The notes under the pieces were generated by a model, which made no database searches, was not told where the DNA came from, and saw nothing but the letters and a program-made list of their open reading frames with translations. A DNA stretch of 42,275 nucleotides, taken from NCBI GenBank assembly GCA_905479925.1, contig CAJQOL010000063.1, forward strand, positions 1 to 42,275, read 5' to 3'. This DNA comes from an uncultured Kangiellaceae bacterium (lineage in GTDB: Bacteria > Pseudomonadota > Gammaproteobacteria > Enterobacterales > Kangiellaceae). Both the position numbers and the translations under genes were made by a program. Each line of letters starts with the position of its first letter. The first letter of the stretch is position 1. Shown in pieces: positions 7,929 to 18,300 of the stretch.

Positions 7929-10586
7929 TTAAAAGTTCATTCCAAACTGAACACTTAATTCGGTTCCTGTTGTCTTCGTTAGAATATCAACACCTTCTTG
8001 CTCGATAGTTTTGTCTTCCCCTAATAGGTTCTTTACTTGAAACTTAAGCGTCGTATCGTAACTTGGATACCAGGTATAAATAAAATCTAAAGAGTGGAAA
8101 GGATTTTCTTCCGCATCTTCAAATCCACTAACACCTGGAACAATGATACGAGGTCCAAAGACGTTATAAACTAGCGTTGCTGAATGCTCATTGTTTAGTG
8201 CATCCCAACCTGTTTGAAGATTAACCACCCATTCAGAATGACCGATTAAACGACGCGTATTATTCGTGATAACCGAAGTAACACTTTGATCCGTATTAAG
8301 TGCTTCTTTCAATTGATCTTCAAATAAACAATCGGCAGCGCCAACTGAAGAACAGATGTTTACTTCTGAATCACTATAAGTAAAGTTACCGGTAACAAAG
8401 TAGTTAGCCATGTCTTCACTTACAAACGAAAGATCTTTTAGGAATTCAATTTCGACACCATAAAGTTGACCATCCGTTGCGTTAGCGGTGAGCAATTGAG
8501 GCGCTCCTTCCGTTGCGCTAGGTAATTCAATTTGCTCAATTGGATTAGCAATGTCTTTCCAGAAGAGAGCAACCGAGATATTCTCTCCTGTTTCCAAATA
8601 CCACTCCCATCGGAAGTCAACATTATCAACCGAAGAACTTTGTAATGACGTTGAACCACGAACTAGGAACTCGGTTAATGGATCAATGTAAAAACTAGTT
8701 GAGATATCTCGAAAATCCGGACGAATAGTTGTTTCACTATAGTTAAACCTAAACTGCATTTGACTATCGACAATATAAGTCGCCGCAAGAGACGGGAATA
8801 ACTCATCTTCCAACAAAGGTAATTCAGCAATATCAGCGGTTTCGCCAGCGAAGAATTCGGAGTGCGCTTGGAATGGAACCGATACCTGACGGAAATCCTC
8901 GTATCGAACACCACCGGTTAAACGCCAATTCGCATTCAAGTCAAAATCCGCCATGAAGTAGTAAGCATCGATCAAAGTCGCCGCTTTGTACTTGTCACCG
9001 TTCGATGTGGCATCATCCAATCGAATTGAATAGTCAGCTTGAGACAAATTACTATTTGACATGATTTGAGAGTAATCATCCCCTGCCAAATATTGCGATG
9101 GAATCGAGAAGGTTTGCAAAACAATTCCTATACTTTCCGCATCACGATTTTTCTCAACGAAATCCGCACCCGCTTTTAACTCAACGCTCCAGCTATCCAT
9201 ATAAATAGGTAGAGATAAATTGACACCATAGTTCTCTACATCATCTTCCAAGAATTGAAAACCGTAAGTCGTGTCAATATCTCTTGCTAATTGAGAGGTA
9301 GTCAGTCCGTCAGCTCTATCAATTCTAAAGGTCGTTTCGAAAGCGCCCGGTGCATCTCGTTCCGTTTTACTTTTACTAACATACCAATCGGCACCAAAGT
9401 TGTACCAGTTAGGGAAGTTATGTCGTCCTTTTAATTGATGAGAGGTCAGATCACGCTCTTCATAAAGTACATCAACTTTACGACGTGACTCATCTTCTTC
9501 ATTAATGGTATTAGTATTCTCAAATTGACGATCTCTTAGTCTATCTTTTGTATCGCTCAAGAAAATATTATTCAATTCAAAGCGGTGATCTTGATCGTAA
9601 TCAAAACCTAAGTTGAGCATGCCGCTCCACTTGATTTGATGTTCGGTTGATTGGCCATCGGCAAATTCGTTAATTCTAATTTCGCCGCCAGATTTGGCTA
9701 AGTTATTAACATTTCGTTCGTCACTGACGTTCCACTCATTTTTATAGGAAATGCTGGCCAAAAATCCAACTCTAGTTTCACCAGTAAAATCAATCTTATC
9801 GCCATAGGTCAAATTAACACCATAGTCCGGGTCAATCGATTGTTGTCTAGCGTCAATGTCTCTATTAAGAGAACTAACTATGTCAATCGACTCTTGACTA
9901 GACAGACCGTTAATACCATCACCATTCAGGGCAGACTGTAATAGTGGTGAGATTGAACGAGTACCGTCGTCACTACCGATATTGTCATCGCTTCCACCCG
10001 CGTACCATGCGGAGTCTTCGTTATCTAGATTAAATCCTAATTTTCCGCCTACTTTAAATATCCGTTCGCTAGGAATTGACTTCGTTCTGATATCAACATT
10101 ACCGCCAGCGAAATGAGCTGGAAGTGACGGAGAATATGACTTTTGAACGTTTAGACTTTCGATAATCCCTGCAGGGAATAAATCAAGTGGTAGAACCGAT
10201 CGAGTAGGATCAGGACTTGGTACCGTTGAACCGTTAAGTAATGTGCTCGAGTATCGCTCTCCAAGACCACGAATGTAAATATACTTTCCGTCAACTAGCG
10301 TTAATCCTGTCACCCTTCTTAGAGCGGAGGCCGCATCACTGTCACCAGTACGTGATATTTGTTCTGCGCCCAGTATATCAGCGACAAAAGCTTGGTCTTT
10401 TCTTTCATCAAGTACTGCTTGAGCACTGCCTTGTAATCGACTTCCAGTGACTACAACTTCTTCTAATTCATTTTCCTGATCTTCTTCCTCTGCGGCATAA
10501 GATAGCGGCGAGAGGCCTGCTAGAAGTGCGAAGCTAACTGCAGCTGCTGCCCTTCTAACCAAATATTTTTTGCGTAATTCGTTCAT
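7929..10586 (-). CDS. TonB-dependent outer-membrane receptor
   Basis: An outer-membrane gated barrel of 885 residues. It has a signal peptide (about 1-31, ending SYAAEEE), a TonB box (EEVVVTGSR, about 43-51), a plug domain with DAASALRRVTGLTLVDGKYI and RGLGERYSSTLLNG, and a long beta-barrel ending in Phe (LSVQFGMNF). The substrate cannot be read directly. Neighbouring PhoB/PhoR, the Pho boxes and the adjacent TonB operon suggest a phosphorus-containing substrate taken up under phosphate limitation, but this is inference; no siderophore or vitamin B12 genes are nearby. No Pho box was found in its own 213-base upstream gap, so it may depend on read-through from the lipoprotein gene past a hairpin, or have a separate promoter. 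Confidence 0.92.
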   Translation of the reverse strand: MNELRKKYLVRRAAAAVSFALLAGLSPLSYAAEEEDQENELEEVVVTGSRLQGSAQAVLDERKDQAFVADILGAEQISRTGDSDAASALRRVTGLTLVDGKYIYIRGLGERYSSTLLNGSTVPSPDPTRSVLPLDLFPAGIIESLNVQKSYSPSLPAHFAGGNVDIRTKSIPSERIFKVGGKLGFNLDNEDSAWYAGGSDDNIGSDDGTRSISPLLQSALNGDGINGLSSQESIDIVSSLNRDIDARQQSIDPDYGVNLTYGDKIDFTGETRVGFLASISYKNEWNVSDERNVNNLAKSGGEIRINEFADGQSTEHQIKWSGMLNLGFDYDQDHRFELNNIFLSDTKDRLRDRQFENTNTINEEDESRRKVDVLYEERDLTSHQLKGRHNFPNWYNFGADWYVSKSKTERDAPGAFETTFRIDRADGLTTSQLARDIDTTYGFQFLEDDVENYGVNLSLPIYMDSWSVELKAGADFVEKNRDAESIGIVLQTFSIPSQYLAGDDYSQIMSNSNLSQADYSIRLDDATSNGDKYKAATLIDAYYFMADFDLNANWRLTGGVRYEDFRQVSVPFQAHSEFFAGETADIAELPLLEDELFPSLAATYIVDSQMQFRFNYSETTIRPDFRDISTSFYIDPLTEFLVRGSTSLQSSSVDNVDFRWEWYLETGENISVALFWKDIANPIEQIELPSATEGAPQLLTANATDGQLYGVEIEFLKDLSFVSEDMANYFVTGNFTYSDSEVNICSSVGAADCLFEDQLKEALNTDQSVTSVITNNTRRLIGHSEWVVNLQTGWDALNNEHSATLVYNVFGPRIIVPGVSGFEDAEENPFHSLDFIYTWYPSYDTTLKFQVKNLLGEDKTIEQEGVDILTKTTGTELSVQFGMNF

Positions 10587-10752
10587 TACTTACTCCAACA
10601 AAAGTGTTGTGCTATTCGTTTTTGTCGCGCATGAGTTCGCAAAAATAATTCATTTGGAAAACTCAAGGTTTCTGTATCGCGATTGAAATTCTTTGTTCTA
10701 AAAATAGGTTTATAGAAATTCTGCTAAATAGTTTGTTACTGAATGCGAAAAC

Positions 10753-10782
10753 GGGAAATAAGATGAGTTCACCTTATTTCCC
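10753..10782 (-). terminator. Strong hairpin between lipoprotein and receptor genes
   Basis: GGGAAATAAG (10753-10762) pairs perfectly with CTTATTTCCC (10773-10782), with a further TGA/TCA inside. On the minus strand it begins 17 bases after the lipoprotein stop and is followed by GTTTTC; the plus-strand side also has TTTTGCTTTT. It could end the lipoprotein message or lower receptor expression relative to it. Confidence 0.75.
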
Positions 10783-10799
10783 TTTTGCTTTTCTACTAA

Positions 10800-13700
10800 C
10801 TAGTCTTCTAAACCAACGGTTACCCAACCAGCAGTCCAATCATTTTCGTCGCCTACTGCGCCGATAAATGCAGGGCTGTCGAACCAACTGTCAATAGCGT
10901 TCATGTCAGCAGGTGTTGCTGCAGAAGTTGTTTCGTAGCCAGAAACCACGTCAGCCATTGTTGCTGCAACACTGTTACCTGTTTGAGCTAAGAACCAGTC
11001 TTCAGTGGTTAGAGTTGCTGTTGCGTTTCCTTTGAAGTTTTCACCGTTTTCACAAGCAATAACACTGTTTTGCATGATTAAATCACCCGCTTCAGCGTTA
11101 GCTTGAGTTTCTGGGAAGCTATCTACTTCTAAACATTCGCCCATTCCAGCAGGACCCGTGACTAACATGTTATACAACTCGCCTGCGGTACCGTGACGTA
11201 ATAAAACACCTTCTGAATCAGAGCTTGCCGCACCAATAATAGTGAAGTTAGCAATCACCGGAGTAGTCAAAGGAGTCGCCGCTGGACGATCTTCACTGTT
11301 ATCCGCTTCGATACCACGATTAGCGAAAGCAGCATCATGCTTAACTAATACATATTGAGCACGCCCCGTCCAACCAAAAGACCAATCGAAAGAATCGTCG
11401 CCATTAGCCGTTAACACTAAGTGGCGTACGTCAACGGTTCCACCGAAGAATTCAACACCATCATCAAGGTTTTTATGAACTTGGATGAAGTCAACGTTAG
11501 TCGCACTTCCAACACCAGCAAATGAAATTCCGTTTAGCTCATCACCTGAACCTAATGCTTTACCAGCGTACTTAACAACAACGTAACGTAACGTTCCTGA
11601 GTTATCTTCAGGGTTATCACCGCCGTACAATCCTGCGTCACCTTCTGCGCTTATTCCACAGTTAGCAAGTTCAGTAGCATCAGCAATATCGTCGCCGTTT
11701 CCATCACAAAGGTTTGAAGGAGCGTTTCCAAGTAGAACCAATCCACCCCATTGGCCAACAGCTGTTGCTTGGTCAGTAACATCTTGGATAGATGTCATAA
11801 TGATGGGTGAAGACGCACTACCAAGCGCTTCAATCTTAGAACCACGACGAGCGACTAAGAAATCGTCTCCCGTTTCACCGATTAGCGTTGTACCTGGCTC
11901 GATATAAAGTGTTGCACTATTAGCATTGTCTTCGCCAACCGCAGTACGACCTTTAAGAACCCAGTGCTTGTCGTTAGTCAATACAACATCTGAAGTGAAT
12001 ACCACGTCAGCATTAAGCTTATAGACAGGCTTGTCAGTTATAGAAACAAACTCTCCAGAAGCGTCAGCTGCTAAGCCCTGAACGTCTGCAGCAGTTACGT
12101 CTGTAGGAATTCCAGAGTTGATACCAACCGTCCAACCTTCCATCCAGTTGCTTTCTCCGTCGAAGGCACCAATGTAATCAGTAGAACGGAACCACGCGTC
12201 GTCGTATGCGTCTGCAGCGTCAACACCGCTTCCTAGAAGAGGTGAACCTGCTCGTGGAGTAAATCCGTCTGCAAGAAGTACCAGTGCTTCAGAGTTATCA
12301 AATGCACTGTTTCCGTCTTGTGCTAGGAACCAATCTTCTGTGGTTAATACATCTGTCGCATTACCTTTGAAGTTTTCGCCATTCTCACAAGCAACAATCG
12401 AGTGAGTCATGATTAACGAACCGTCTGCAGCGTTAGCGCGAGTTTCTGGGAAGCTATCTACTTCTAGACATTCGCCCATTCCAGCAGGACCAGTGATAAC
12501 AAAGTTATGTAAACGACCCGCTGTACCGTGGCGTAATAAAACACCTTCTGAATCACTTCCTGGAGCATTCGCGCCACGAATAGTAACGTTACTAACAATC
12601 GGGTTAGTTAAAGGCGTTGCCGCCGGGAACTCTTCACCGTTATCAGATTCGAAACCACGATTAGCTTGTGAATCGTTATGTTGTACGTAGACAAATTGAG
12701 CGCGTCCAGTCCAACCAAATGACCAGTCAAAGCTATCGTCGCCATTACCGGTTAGAGCAACGTGACTCACGTCAACAGTACCACCGAAGAACTCTACACC
12801 GTCGTCTAAATTCTCGTGCACCTGGATAAAGTCAACCGTTGTACCGTTACCGACACCAGCAAACGAAATACCATTTAGTTCGTCACCTGAACCCAATGCT
12901 TTACCAGCTTGCTTAACGACTACAAACTTAAGTGTTCCAGAATTATCCGCAGTATCGTCACCGCCATAAAGTCCAGCGTCACCTTCAGCGTTGATGCTAC
13001 AGTTTGCAAGTTCCGTTGCGTCAGCAAGGTCGTCGCCATTCGCGTCACAAAGGTTAGAAGGCGCGTTACCTAATAATACTAAGCCACCCCATTGACCAAT
13101 TGCTGTTTCTTGACCGGTTACATCTTGGATTGAGGTCATGATGATTGGAGCGCCACGGCTACCAACAGCTTCGATTTTTGAACCACGACGAACGACTAAG
13201 AAATCGTCCCCTGATTCACCTATTAAGGTAGTCCCTTGTTGGATGTATAAGGTCGAAGGGTTTGCTCGATCGTTACCAACTGCAGTACGACCATTCAAAA
13301 TCCAATGAGCGTCGTTAGTTAGTGTCACGTCGGCAGTGAAAGTTGTACCGTTAGCTAGTCGATAAACAGGCTTGTCAGTGATTTCTGGGAATTCACTAGA
13401 AGCGTTTGTTGCTAAACCTTGTTGAAGAGCGTTTTGGATATTAGCAGGGAAACCGCCTTTAACACCTACAGCCCAACCTTCAGTCCAGTCGTTGGTGCCA
13501 TCAAACGCTCCAACGTAATCAACCGTATCAAAAAAGCTATCAACCGTTGACACATCTAGACCAGCACCTAATAAAGGAGAAGTTGCTGTTGGCATATAAC
13601 CGTTAACTTCCATTTCTACGGATGATGAATCAGCGTAAGCAACGTTGCCCGATTGGCTTAAGAACCAATCTTCAGTCGTTAATGTATCGGTTGCATTGCC

Positions 13701-14681
13701 TTTAAAGTTTTCGCCATTATCACAAGCAATGACAGAATTAGTAATTGTTAGCTCGCCGCTTTCAGCGTTAGCTCGTGTTTCAGGGAAACTATCTACTTCT
13801 AGACATTCGCCCATTCCTGTAGGACCGGTTACAACGATATTGTGCAAGTTTCCTGCTGTACCGTGGCGCAATAATACACCTTCGGAATTAGCATCAGGAA
13901 CGTTACCACCAACGATAGTAAAGTTAGAAATAATTGGCTTAGTTTGTGGAGTTGCCGCAGGGAATTCTTCGCCGTTATCGGCTTCTATAGCGCGGTTACC
14001 AGCGGTGTCGTTTGCTTGTACGTAAACGTACTGAGCTTTACCTGTCCAACCAAAAGACCAATCAAAAGCGTCGTCACCGTTACCCGTTAGAACAACGTGT
14101 TTTACGTTAACCGCACCACCAAAGAACTCAACGCCGTCATCAAGGTTTTCGTGAACCTGGATATAGTCAACGTTAGTACCGCTTCCTACACCAGCGAAGG
14201 AAATACCATTAAGTTCGTCACCCGAACCAAGAGCTTTACCCGCCTGTTTAACGATAACGTATTCAAGAGAACCCGAGTTATCCGTAATGTCAGCACCGCC
14301 ATATAAACCAGCATCACCTTCAGCACTAATACTACAGTTAGCTAGCTCGGTGGCATCTGCCACGTCATCGCCGTCTGCGTCACATAAGTTGGCCGGTGCA
14401 TTACCTAGTAATACCAATCCACCCCATTGTCCAATCGCGGTATCGGCACCAGTAATGTCTTCTACCGAAGTCATTGTAATTGGTGAAGAAGCCGTTCCGT
14501 TTGCTTGAATTGATGAGTCTCTTCTTACCACAAGAAAATCGTCGCCCGATTGACCAATAATGGTTGTTCCCGGCTCGATTGTAAGAACGCTGGCGTTAGC
14601 TCTGTCATCACCGACAGCTACTCGACCGTCAAGAACCCATAATGCATCATTAGTAAATGTTGCATCAGCAGTTAACGTTCC
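10800..14681 (-). repeat. Three tandem copies of a roughly 1.3-kb coding module
   Basis: Modules lie at about 14681-13361, 13360-12026 and 12025-10800. They remain similar at the DNA level as well as the protein level; for instance GGGAAGCTATCTACTTCTA occurs in the first two transcribed copies with minor changes. This could allow copy-number change by recombination. Boundaries are approximate. Confidence 0.8.
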
Positions 14682-14888
14682 ACTCACTTGACAAACGTTA
14701 TCGAACGAACCTATCGCTGCTATTTTAGTCGCGATTGAAGGACATTCAAATCCAGTTGGCGGCTCGATCACGATTGGCGGTTGAACAACTTCATCGCCTT
14801 CTACAATTGAAATATCTCCGCCAGCACAACCGGTAAGTGCGAACACTCCGGCTACAGCGCTGACTGAGATTAATTGGTTAAATTTCAT
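10800..14888 (-). CDS. Large lipoprotein with three tandem beta-helix-like domains
   Basis: A 1362-residue lipoprotein. Its lipobox LTGC puts the lipidated Cys at 21; the next residue is Ala, so outer-membrane sorting is likely. The rest is one roughly 445-residue module repeated three times (about 70-505, 515-950 and 960-1362). Every copy has GRxAVGxD, TxIGxxGDDFLV, GQWGGLVLLGNAP, ELNGISFAGVG, EFFGG, DWSFGWTG, SEGVLLRHGTAG, GMGECLEVDSFPE and NGENFKGNAT. Short Val/Ile-rich strands with Asn and Gly turns suggest a right-handed beta-helix. DxDGDD-like loops (such as ADGDDVADAT) may bind calcium, and paired Cys residues in each module suggest disulfides. It has its own Pho box and sits just before the receptor gene, so it may bind or process the substrate at the cell surface. 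The family function is unknown to me. Confidence 0.85.
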   Translation of the reverse strand: MKFNQLISVSAVAGVFALTGCAGGDISIVEGDEVVQPPIVIEPPTGFECPSIATKIAAIGSFDNVCQVSGTLTADATFTNDALWVLDGRVAVGDDRANASVLTIEPGTTIIGQSGDDFLVVRRDSSIQANGTASSPITMTSVEDITGADTAIGQWGGLVLLGNAPANLCDADGDDVADATELANCSISAEGDAGLYGGADITDNSGSLEYVIVKQAGKALGSGDELNGISFAGVGSGTNVDYIQVHENLDDGVEFFGGAVNVKHVVLTGNGDDAFDWSFGWTGKAQYVYVQANDTAGNRAIEADNGEEFPAATPQTKPIISNFTIVGGNVPDANSEGVLLRHGTAGNLHNIVVTGPTGMGECLEVDSFPETRANAESGELTITNSVIACDNGENFKGNATDTLTTEDWFLSQSGNVAYADSSSVEMEVNGYMPTATSPLLGAGLDVSTVDSFFDTVDYVGAFDGTNDWTEGWAVGVKGGFPANIQNALQQGLATNASSEFPEITDKPVYRLANGTTFTADVTLTNDAHWILNGRTAVGNDRANPSTLYIQQGTTLIGESGDDFLVVRRGSKIEAVGSRGAPIIMTSIQDVTGQETAIGQWGGLVLLGNAPSNLCDANGDDLADATELANCSINAEGDAGLYGGDDTADNSGTLKFVVVKQAGKALGSGDELNGISFAGVGNGTTVDFIQVHENLDDGVEFFGGTVDVSHVALTGNGDDSFDWSFGWTGRAQFVYVQHNDSQANRGFESDNGEEFPAATPLTNPIVSNVTIRGANAPGSDSEGVLLRHGTAGRLHNFVITGPAGMGECLEVDSFPETRANAADGSLIMTHSIVACENGENFKGNATDVLTTEDWFLAQDGNSAFDNSEALVLLADGFTPRAGSPLLGSGVDAADAYDDAWFRSTDYIGAFDGESNWMEGWTVGINSGIPTDVTAADVQGLAADASGEFVSITDKPVYKLNADVVFTSDVVLTNDKHWVLKGRTAVGEDNANSATLYIEPGTTLIGETGDDFLVARRGSKIEALGSASSPIIMTSIQDVTDQATAVGQWGGLVLLGNAPSNLCDGNGDDIADATELANCGISAEGDAGLYGGDNPEDNSGTLRYVVVKYAGKALGSGDELNGISFAGVGSATNVDFIQVHKNLDDGVEFFGGTVDVRHLVLTANGDDSFDWSFGWTGRAQYVLVKHDAAFANRGIEADNSEDRPAATPLTTPVIANFTIIGAASSDSEGVLLRHGTAGELYNMLVTGPAGMGECLEVDSFPETQANAEAGDLIMQNSVIACENGENFKGNATATLTTEDWFLAQTGNSVAATMADVVSGYETTSAATPADMNAIDSWFDSPAFIGAVGDENDWTAGWVTVGLED

Positions 14889-14955
14889 AGTTTACTCCAC
14901 TCGGATATAAATTGGTTTCATTAAAATCCGCTACAGAGTAGGTGTCTTAAATGTC

Positions 14956-14989
14956 ACAATAATTACAAGTCATGACACTTATATGACAA
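14956..14989 (-). promoter_or_regulatory. Pho box and -10 upstream of the lipoprotein gene
   Basis: On the minus strand TTGTCAT (14989-14983) and GTGTCAT (14978-14972) are separated by ATAA, giving the 11-base repeat spacing of a Pho box. Ten bases later comes TATTGT (14961-14956), close to the -10 consensus; E. coli phoA has the same 10-base gap. The gene start is 68 bases further. This is the best Pho-box match in the window. Confidence 0.8.
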
Positions 14990-15281
14990 GTAATCATTTA
15001 ACGTAATAGTAGTAATAATCGCAAGGTGATATTTAAATTTCGATGTAATAGGTACAGCTAAAAGAGGAGTTTGTGACTACATCTAGATAGATATAGTAGT
15101 TGAGAATCATAAAACAATATAGTTTGATACTTCATATTCCACGGTATTGGTTAATTGCGTTTAAGCCGCATTGTGACTGCTTAGAATTGCTCAAGAATTA
15201 GTTAGGTGTATATGAAAAGCGAAATAATTGGGGACTTGAGCTCACTATCTATTTTCATAGCTAGCAACGATTTTGTCTTCA

Positions 15282-15341
15282 GCAATTGGCTATTGCGCTG
15301 TGAGTTATCTCGCAACTGGTTATTTCGCTGCTAGTTATTGC
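15282..15341. repeat. 30-bp imperfect tandem repeat, two copies
   Basis: Two adjacent 30-base units, 15282-15311 and 15312-15341, each start with GCAA(T/C)TGG(C/T)TATT and share roughly three quarters of their positions. They lie just past the end of the hybrid kinase gene on the minus strand. Confidence 0.6.
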
Positions 15342-15367
15342 AATTATAACTATCGGGCATATCGCAT

Positions 15368-18300
15368 TTAACCATTTGAAACATATTTTTTTATCGCCTT
15401 TATTGCAATTTGCAGCTGCAAAGAAACGTCTTCAAGTTTAATATTAAATTCTTTGTCACCATTTTTTAATAACGCTTCGCAAAGAATCAGCTGTTGATTT
15501 AGTTCAGTGGCACCAATCGTTGCAGACAGTCCTTTTAGGGTATGAACTTCGCGGCTTTTTTCCTCTTCATCCATTTCAGATAACGCATCAGAAAACGACT
15601 GCTTTCCATACTGTTCAAGAAACATGTTTAAAACATCAATATAAAGCTCATGACTGCCATCCAAGTCATTAATAGCCGCTTCTGAATCAAGCACATCAAG
15701 ATCAAATGATGCTTGAGCCTCGGCCGTTTCGGTAGCAAGCTCGCCTAAAACGATTTCACTTTGATTCGCTTGAATTGCGTCGGAACCGTCTCGCTTCTGA
15801 GCGCCCCGTCCTTCATCAGCAACTACCGAATTAGCCAAATTACTTAACAAACTCCCTAATTTATCTTTTTGTTCGGAGTTATCATCCAGTAGCCATTGCT
15901 GCAAACATCGGTAAAGTTCCATGGGTTTAATTGGCTTGGAAAGATAATCGTTCATTCCCGCTTCAATACACCGCTCTCTATCGCCAACCATTGCGTGAGC
16001 AGTCATAGCGACGATTGGTTGCTTATCAATAAGCTTTTGTTGCCTGATTATTCTGGTTGTTTCTTTACCATCCAAAATTGGCATTTGCATGTCCATAAAG
16101 ATCATGTCGTAATGCCTTCCATCTAATAACTGAAGAGCCTCTTGACCGTTATTGGCACATTCAACTTGAATGGAAAAAGTTTCAATTAGCTCTCGCGCTA
16201 TTTGTTGGTTGATTAGATTATCTTCAACAATTAAGACTTGCTTATGTCGCAGTTTTTCCAGTAAGAAATGCTTTTCATCTTCCGTTACAAAACTATCCAA
16301 CGGAATCGGCTTTGCAATATCTAAGCTAGTTAACAGACCATCATGCAATTCCGAGGGCGTTACCGGTTTCTCTATCACCACATCGAAGATTCTTCGCTGT
16401 TCAGGGGTAGACTCTTGCATCAAATGGTTCATTAACATTAAGCGAGTTTTACCTTGAACGACATTACTTCTGAGATATTTGCCTATATCACCACTTGATG
16501 CCGTTGGTAATGAACTGTCGAGCATAACAAGGTTAAAACGGCCGTAGTCCAGATAAGTTTGACTAAGTTGTTCGACCGAAATATCTGAGGCCAAATAAGG
16601 AACTACTTTAACGCCGAATGATTCAAGCATACGAACCAAGGAAACTAAGGTCTCTTGATTATCTTCTATTACAAGTGCATAGGTTTCATCGAAGCGGGAT
16701 TTATCACCGGAAAATACCGATTTTTCCTCTTCCAATGTTTCGAAAAACGCGTTGAATTTAAATTGTGTTCCCACGCCAACTTCACTGTCAACGGAGATTG
16801 TCCCCCCCATTAAATTAACTAACTGACGACTTAGCGAAAGGCCTAACCCAGTGCCACCATATTTTCTAGTGGTTGACATATCCGCCTGAGTAAAAGGTGT
16901 AAATATTTTCTTAGCCTGCTTTTTATTCATGCCAATACCACTATCGGTAATGGTGCACTCCAGTTCAATCTTTAGTTCTGCAACATTGAGTTTGTTAAAT
17001 CCAATCTCAACAAATCCTTTCTCAGTAAACTTAATGGCGTTGTTCACAAGGTTAATAATAACCTGCCTTAACCGTAATTCGTCACCGACAAGCTTGAAGT
17101 CAAAATCTTCCAAATGCGATATAATAATCTCGAGGTTTTTTTTAGCTGCTGCGGTTGAAACAACATTAACAACATCTTTTACGACATCTTCTAAATAGAA
17201 TGGCCTAGCTTCAATTTCTAGTTGATTCGCTTCGATTTTTGAATAATCGAGAATATCGTTAATTATCCTTAGTAATGCGCTTGATGACTCCTCGATTTTT
17301 GAAAGATAGTCTTTCAGCTTTTTCTCCATCGGCAGTCTTAGCGCCAAACCACTTAAACCTATGATCGCATTCATAGGAGTTCTTATCTCATGACTCATAT
17401 TAGCTAAAAATTTTGACTTTAATTCGTTTGAACGAATCGCATAGTCTTTTTCAATTTGTACTATGGATTTTTCTTTGTTGAGCTGCTCCGAACGAACCAA
17501 CTGTCTAACCACCCCAAATAATAAACCAAAGAAGACAACGAAATAGGCAGTATACGCCCACCATGTTGCCCACGGAGCGGGAATTACTTCGATGCTTAGT
17601 TTTTTTATTTCTTCACTCCACACACCATCTTTATTACTCGCTTTAATCACAAACTGGTAAGTACCAGCATCTAGATTTGTATAGGTGGCGCGTCTGTTAT
17701 CCGCATTAGTATAGTTCCAGTTCTCGTCGAATCCTTGCAGGAAATAGGCGTATTGATTATCGGCCGACGAACCATAATGAAGCCCCGAGAACTCCAGAGA
17801 AAAAACATTTTGATGGTGTTCGAAAACTAATTTTTCGGTGAACTCGATATCTTGGATAAGTGGAGATTGAGAATCTTCAAACCGATACTTTACCGGTTTA
17901 TTAAAAAGCGTAAAATCCGTCATGACTATTCGTGGCGGTGTCATATCTTTTACAATTTCTTTAGGGTCAAATACGGTTAGGCCGCTAACAGAGCCAAACA
18001 ACATTTTCCCGGAGGCTGTTTTGTATAGCGAACGAATATAATAACCGCCACTAAGCGTTCCTGAATTTGCCTCAAATGTGGTTAATGTATCTTGTTTGGG
18101 ATCGTAGCGCGTAATTCCACGAAAGCTACTTATCCATAAATTTCCATCTGAATCACTAAGCACGCCGCCAACACCACCAATCTTATCTTGCTGTGGAAGC
18201 TGACGATCAATTAATTCAAAGCTCAGTTGCTGATACGAGTCATCGCCATCAGGCTTAATCACTCTATTAACGCCTAATTCCGTAGAAACCCATAATGCGC

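Larger units (their letters stand above)
14889..15367. other. 479-base spacer upstream of the lipoprotein gene
   Basis: No gene is seen. It holds the lipoprotein promoter with its Pho box (14956-14989) and a two-copy 30-bp tandem repeat (15282-15341) shortly after the hybrid-kinase stop. No classical terminator for the hybrid kinase was recognised. Confidence 0.6.

Noticed and set aside
7929-10586. Siderophore receptor
   Set aside because: No siderophore synthesis or iron-transport genes and no clear Fur site are nearby; the context points to phosphate.
13645-14025. 126-residue plus-strand frame opposite the lipoprotein gene
   Set aside because: A similar frame recurs opposite another repeat module (12409-12690), as expected for a shadow of the triplicated coding sequence.
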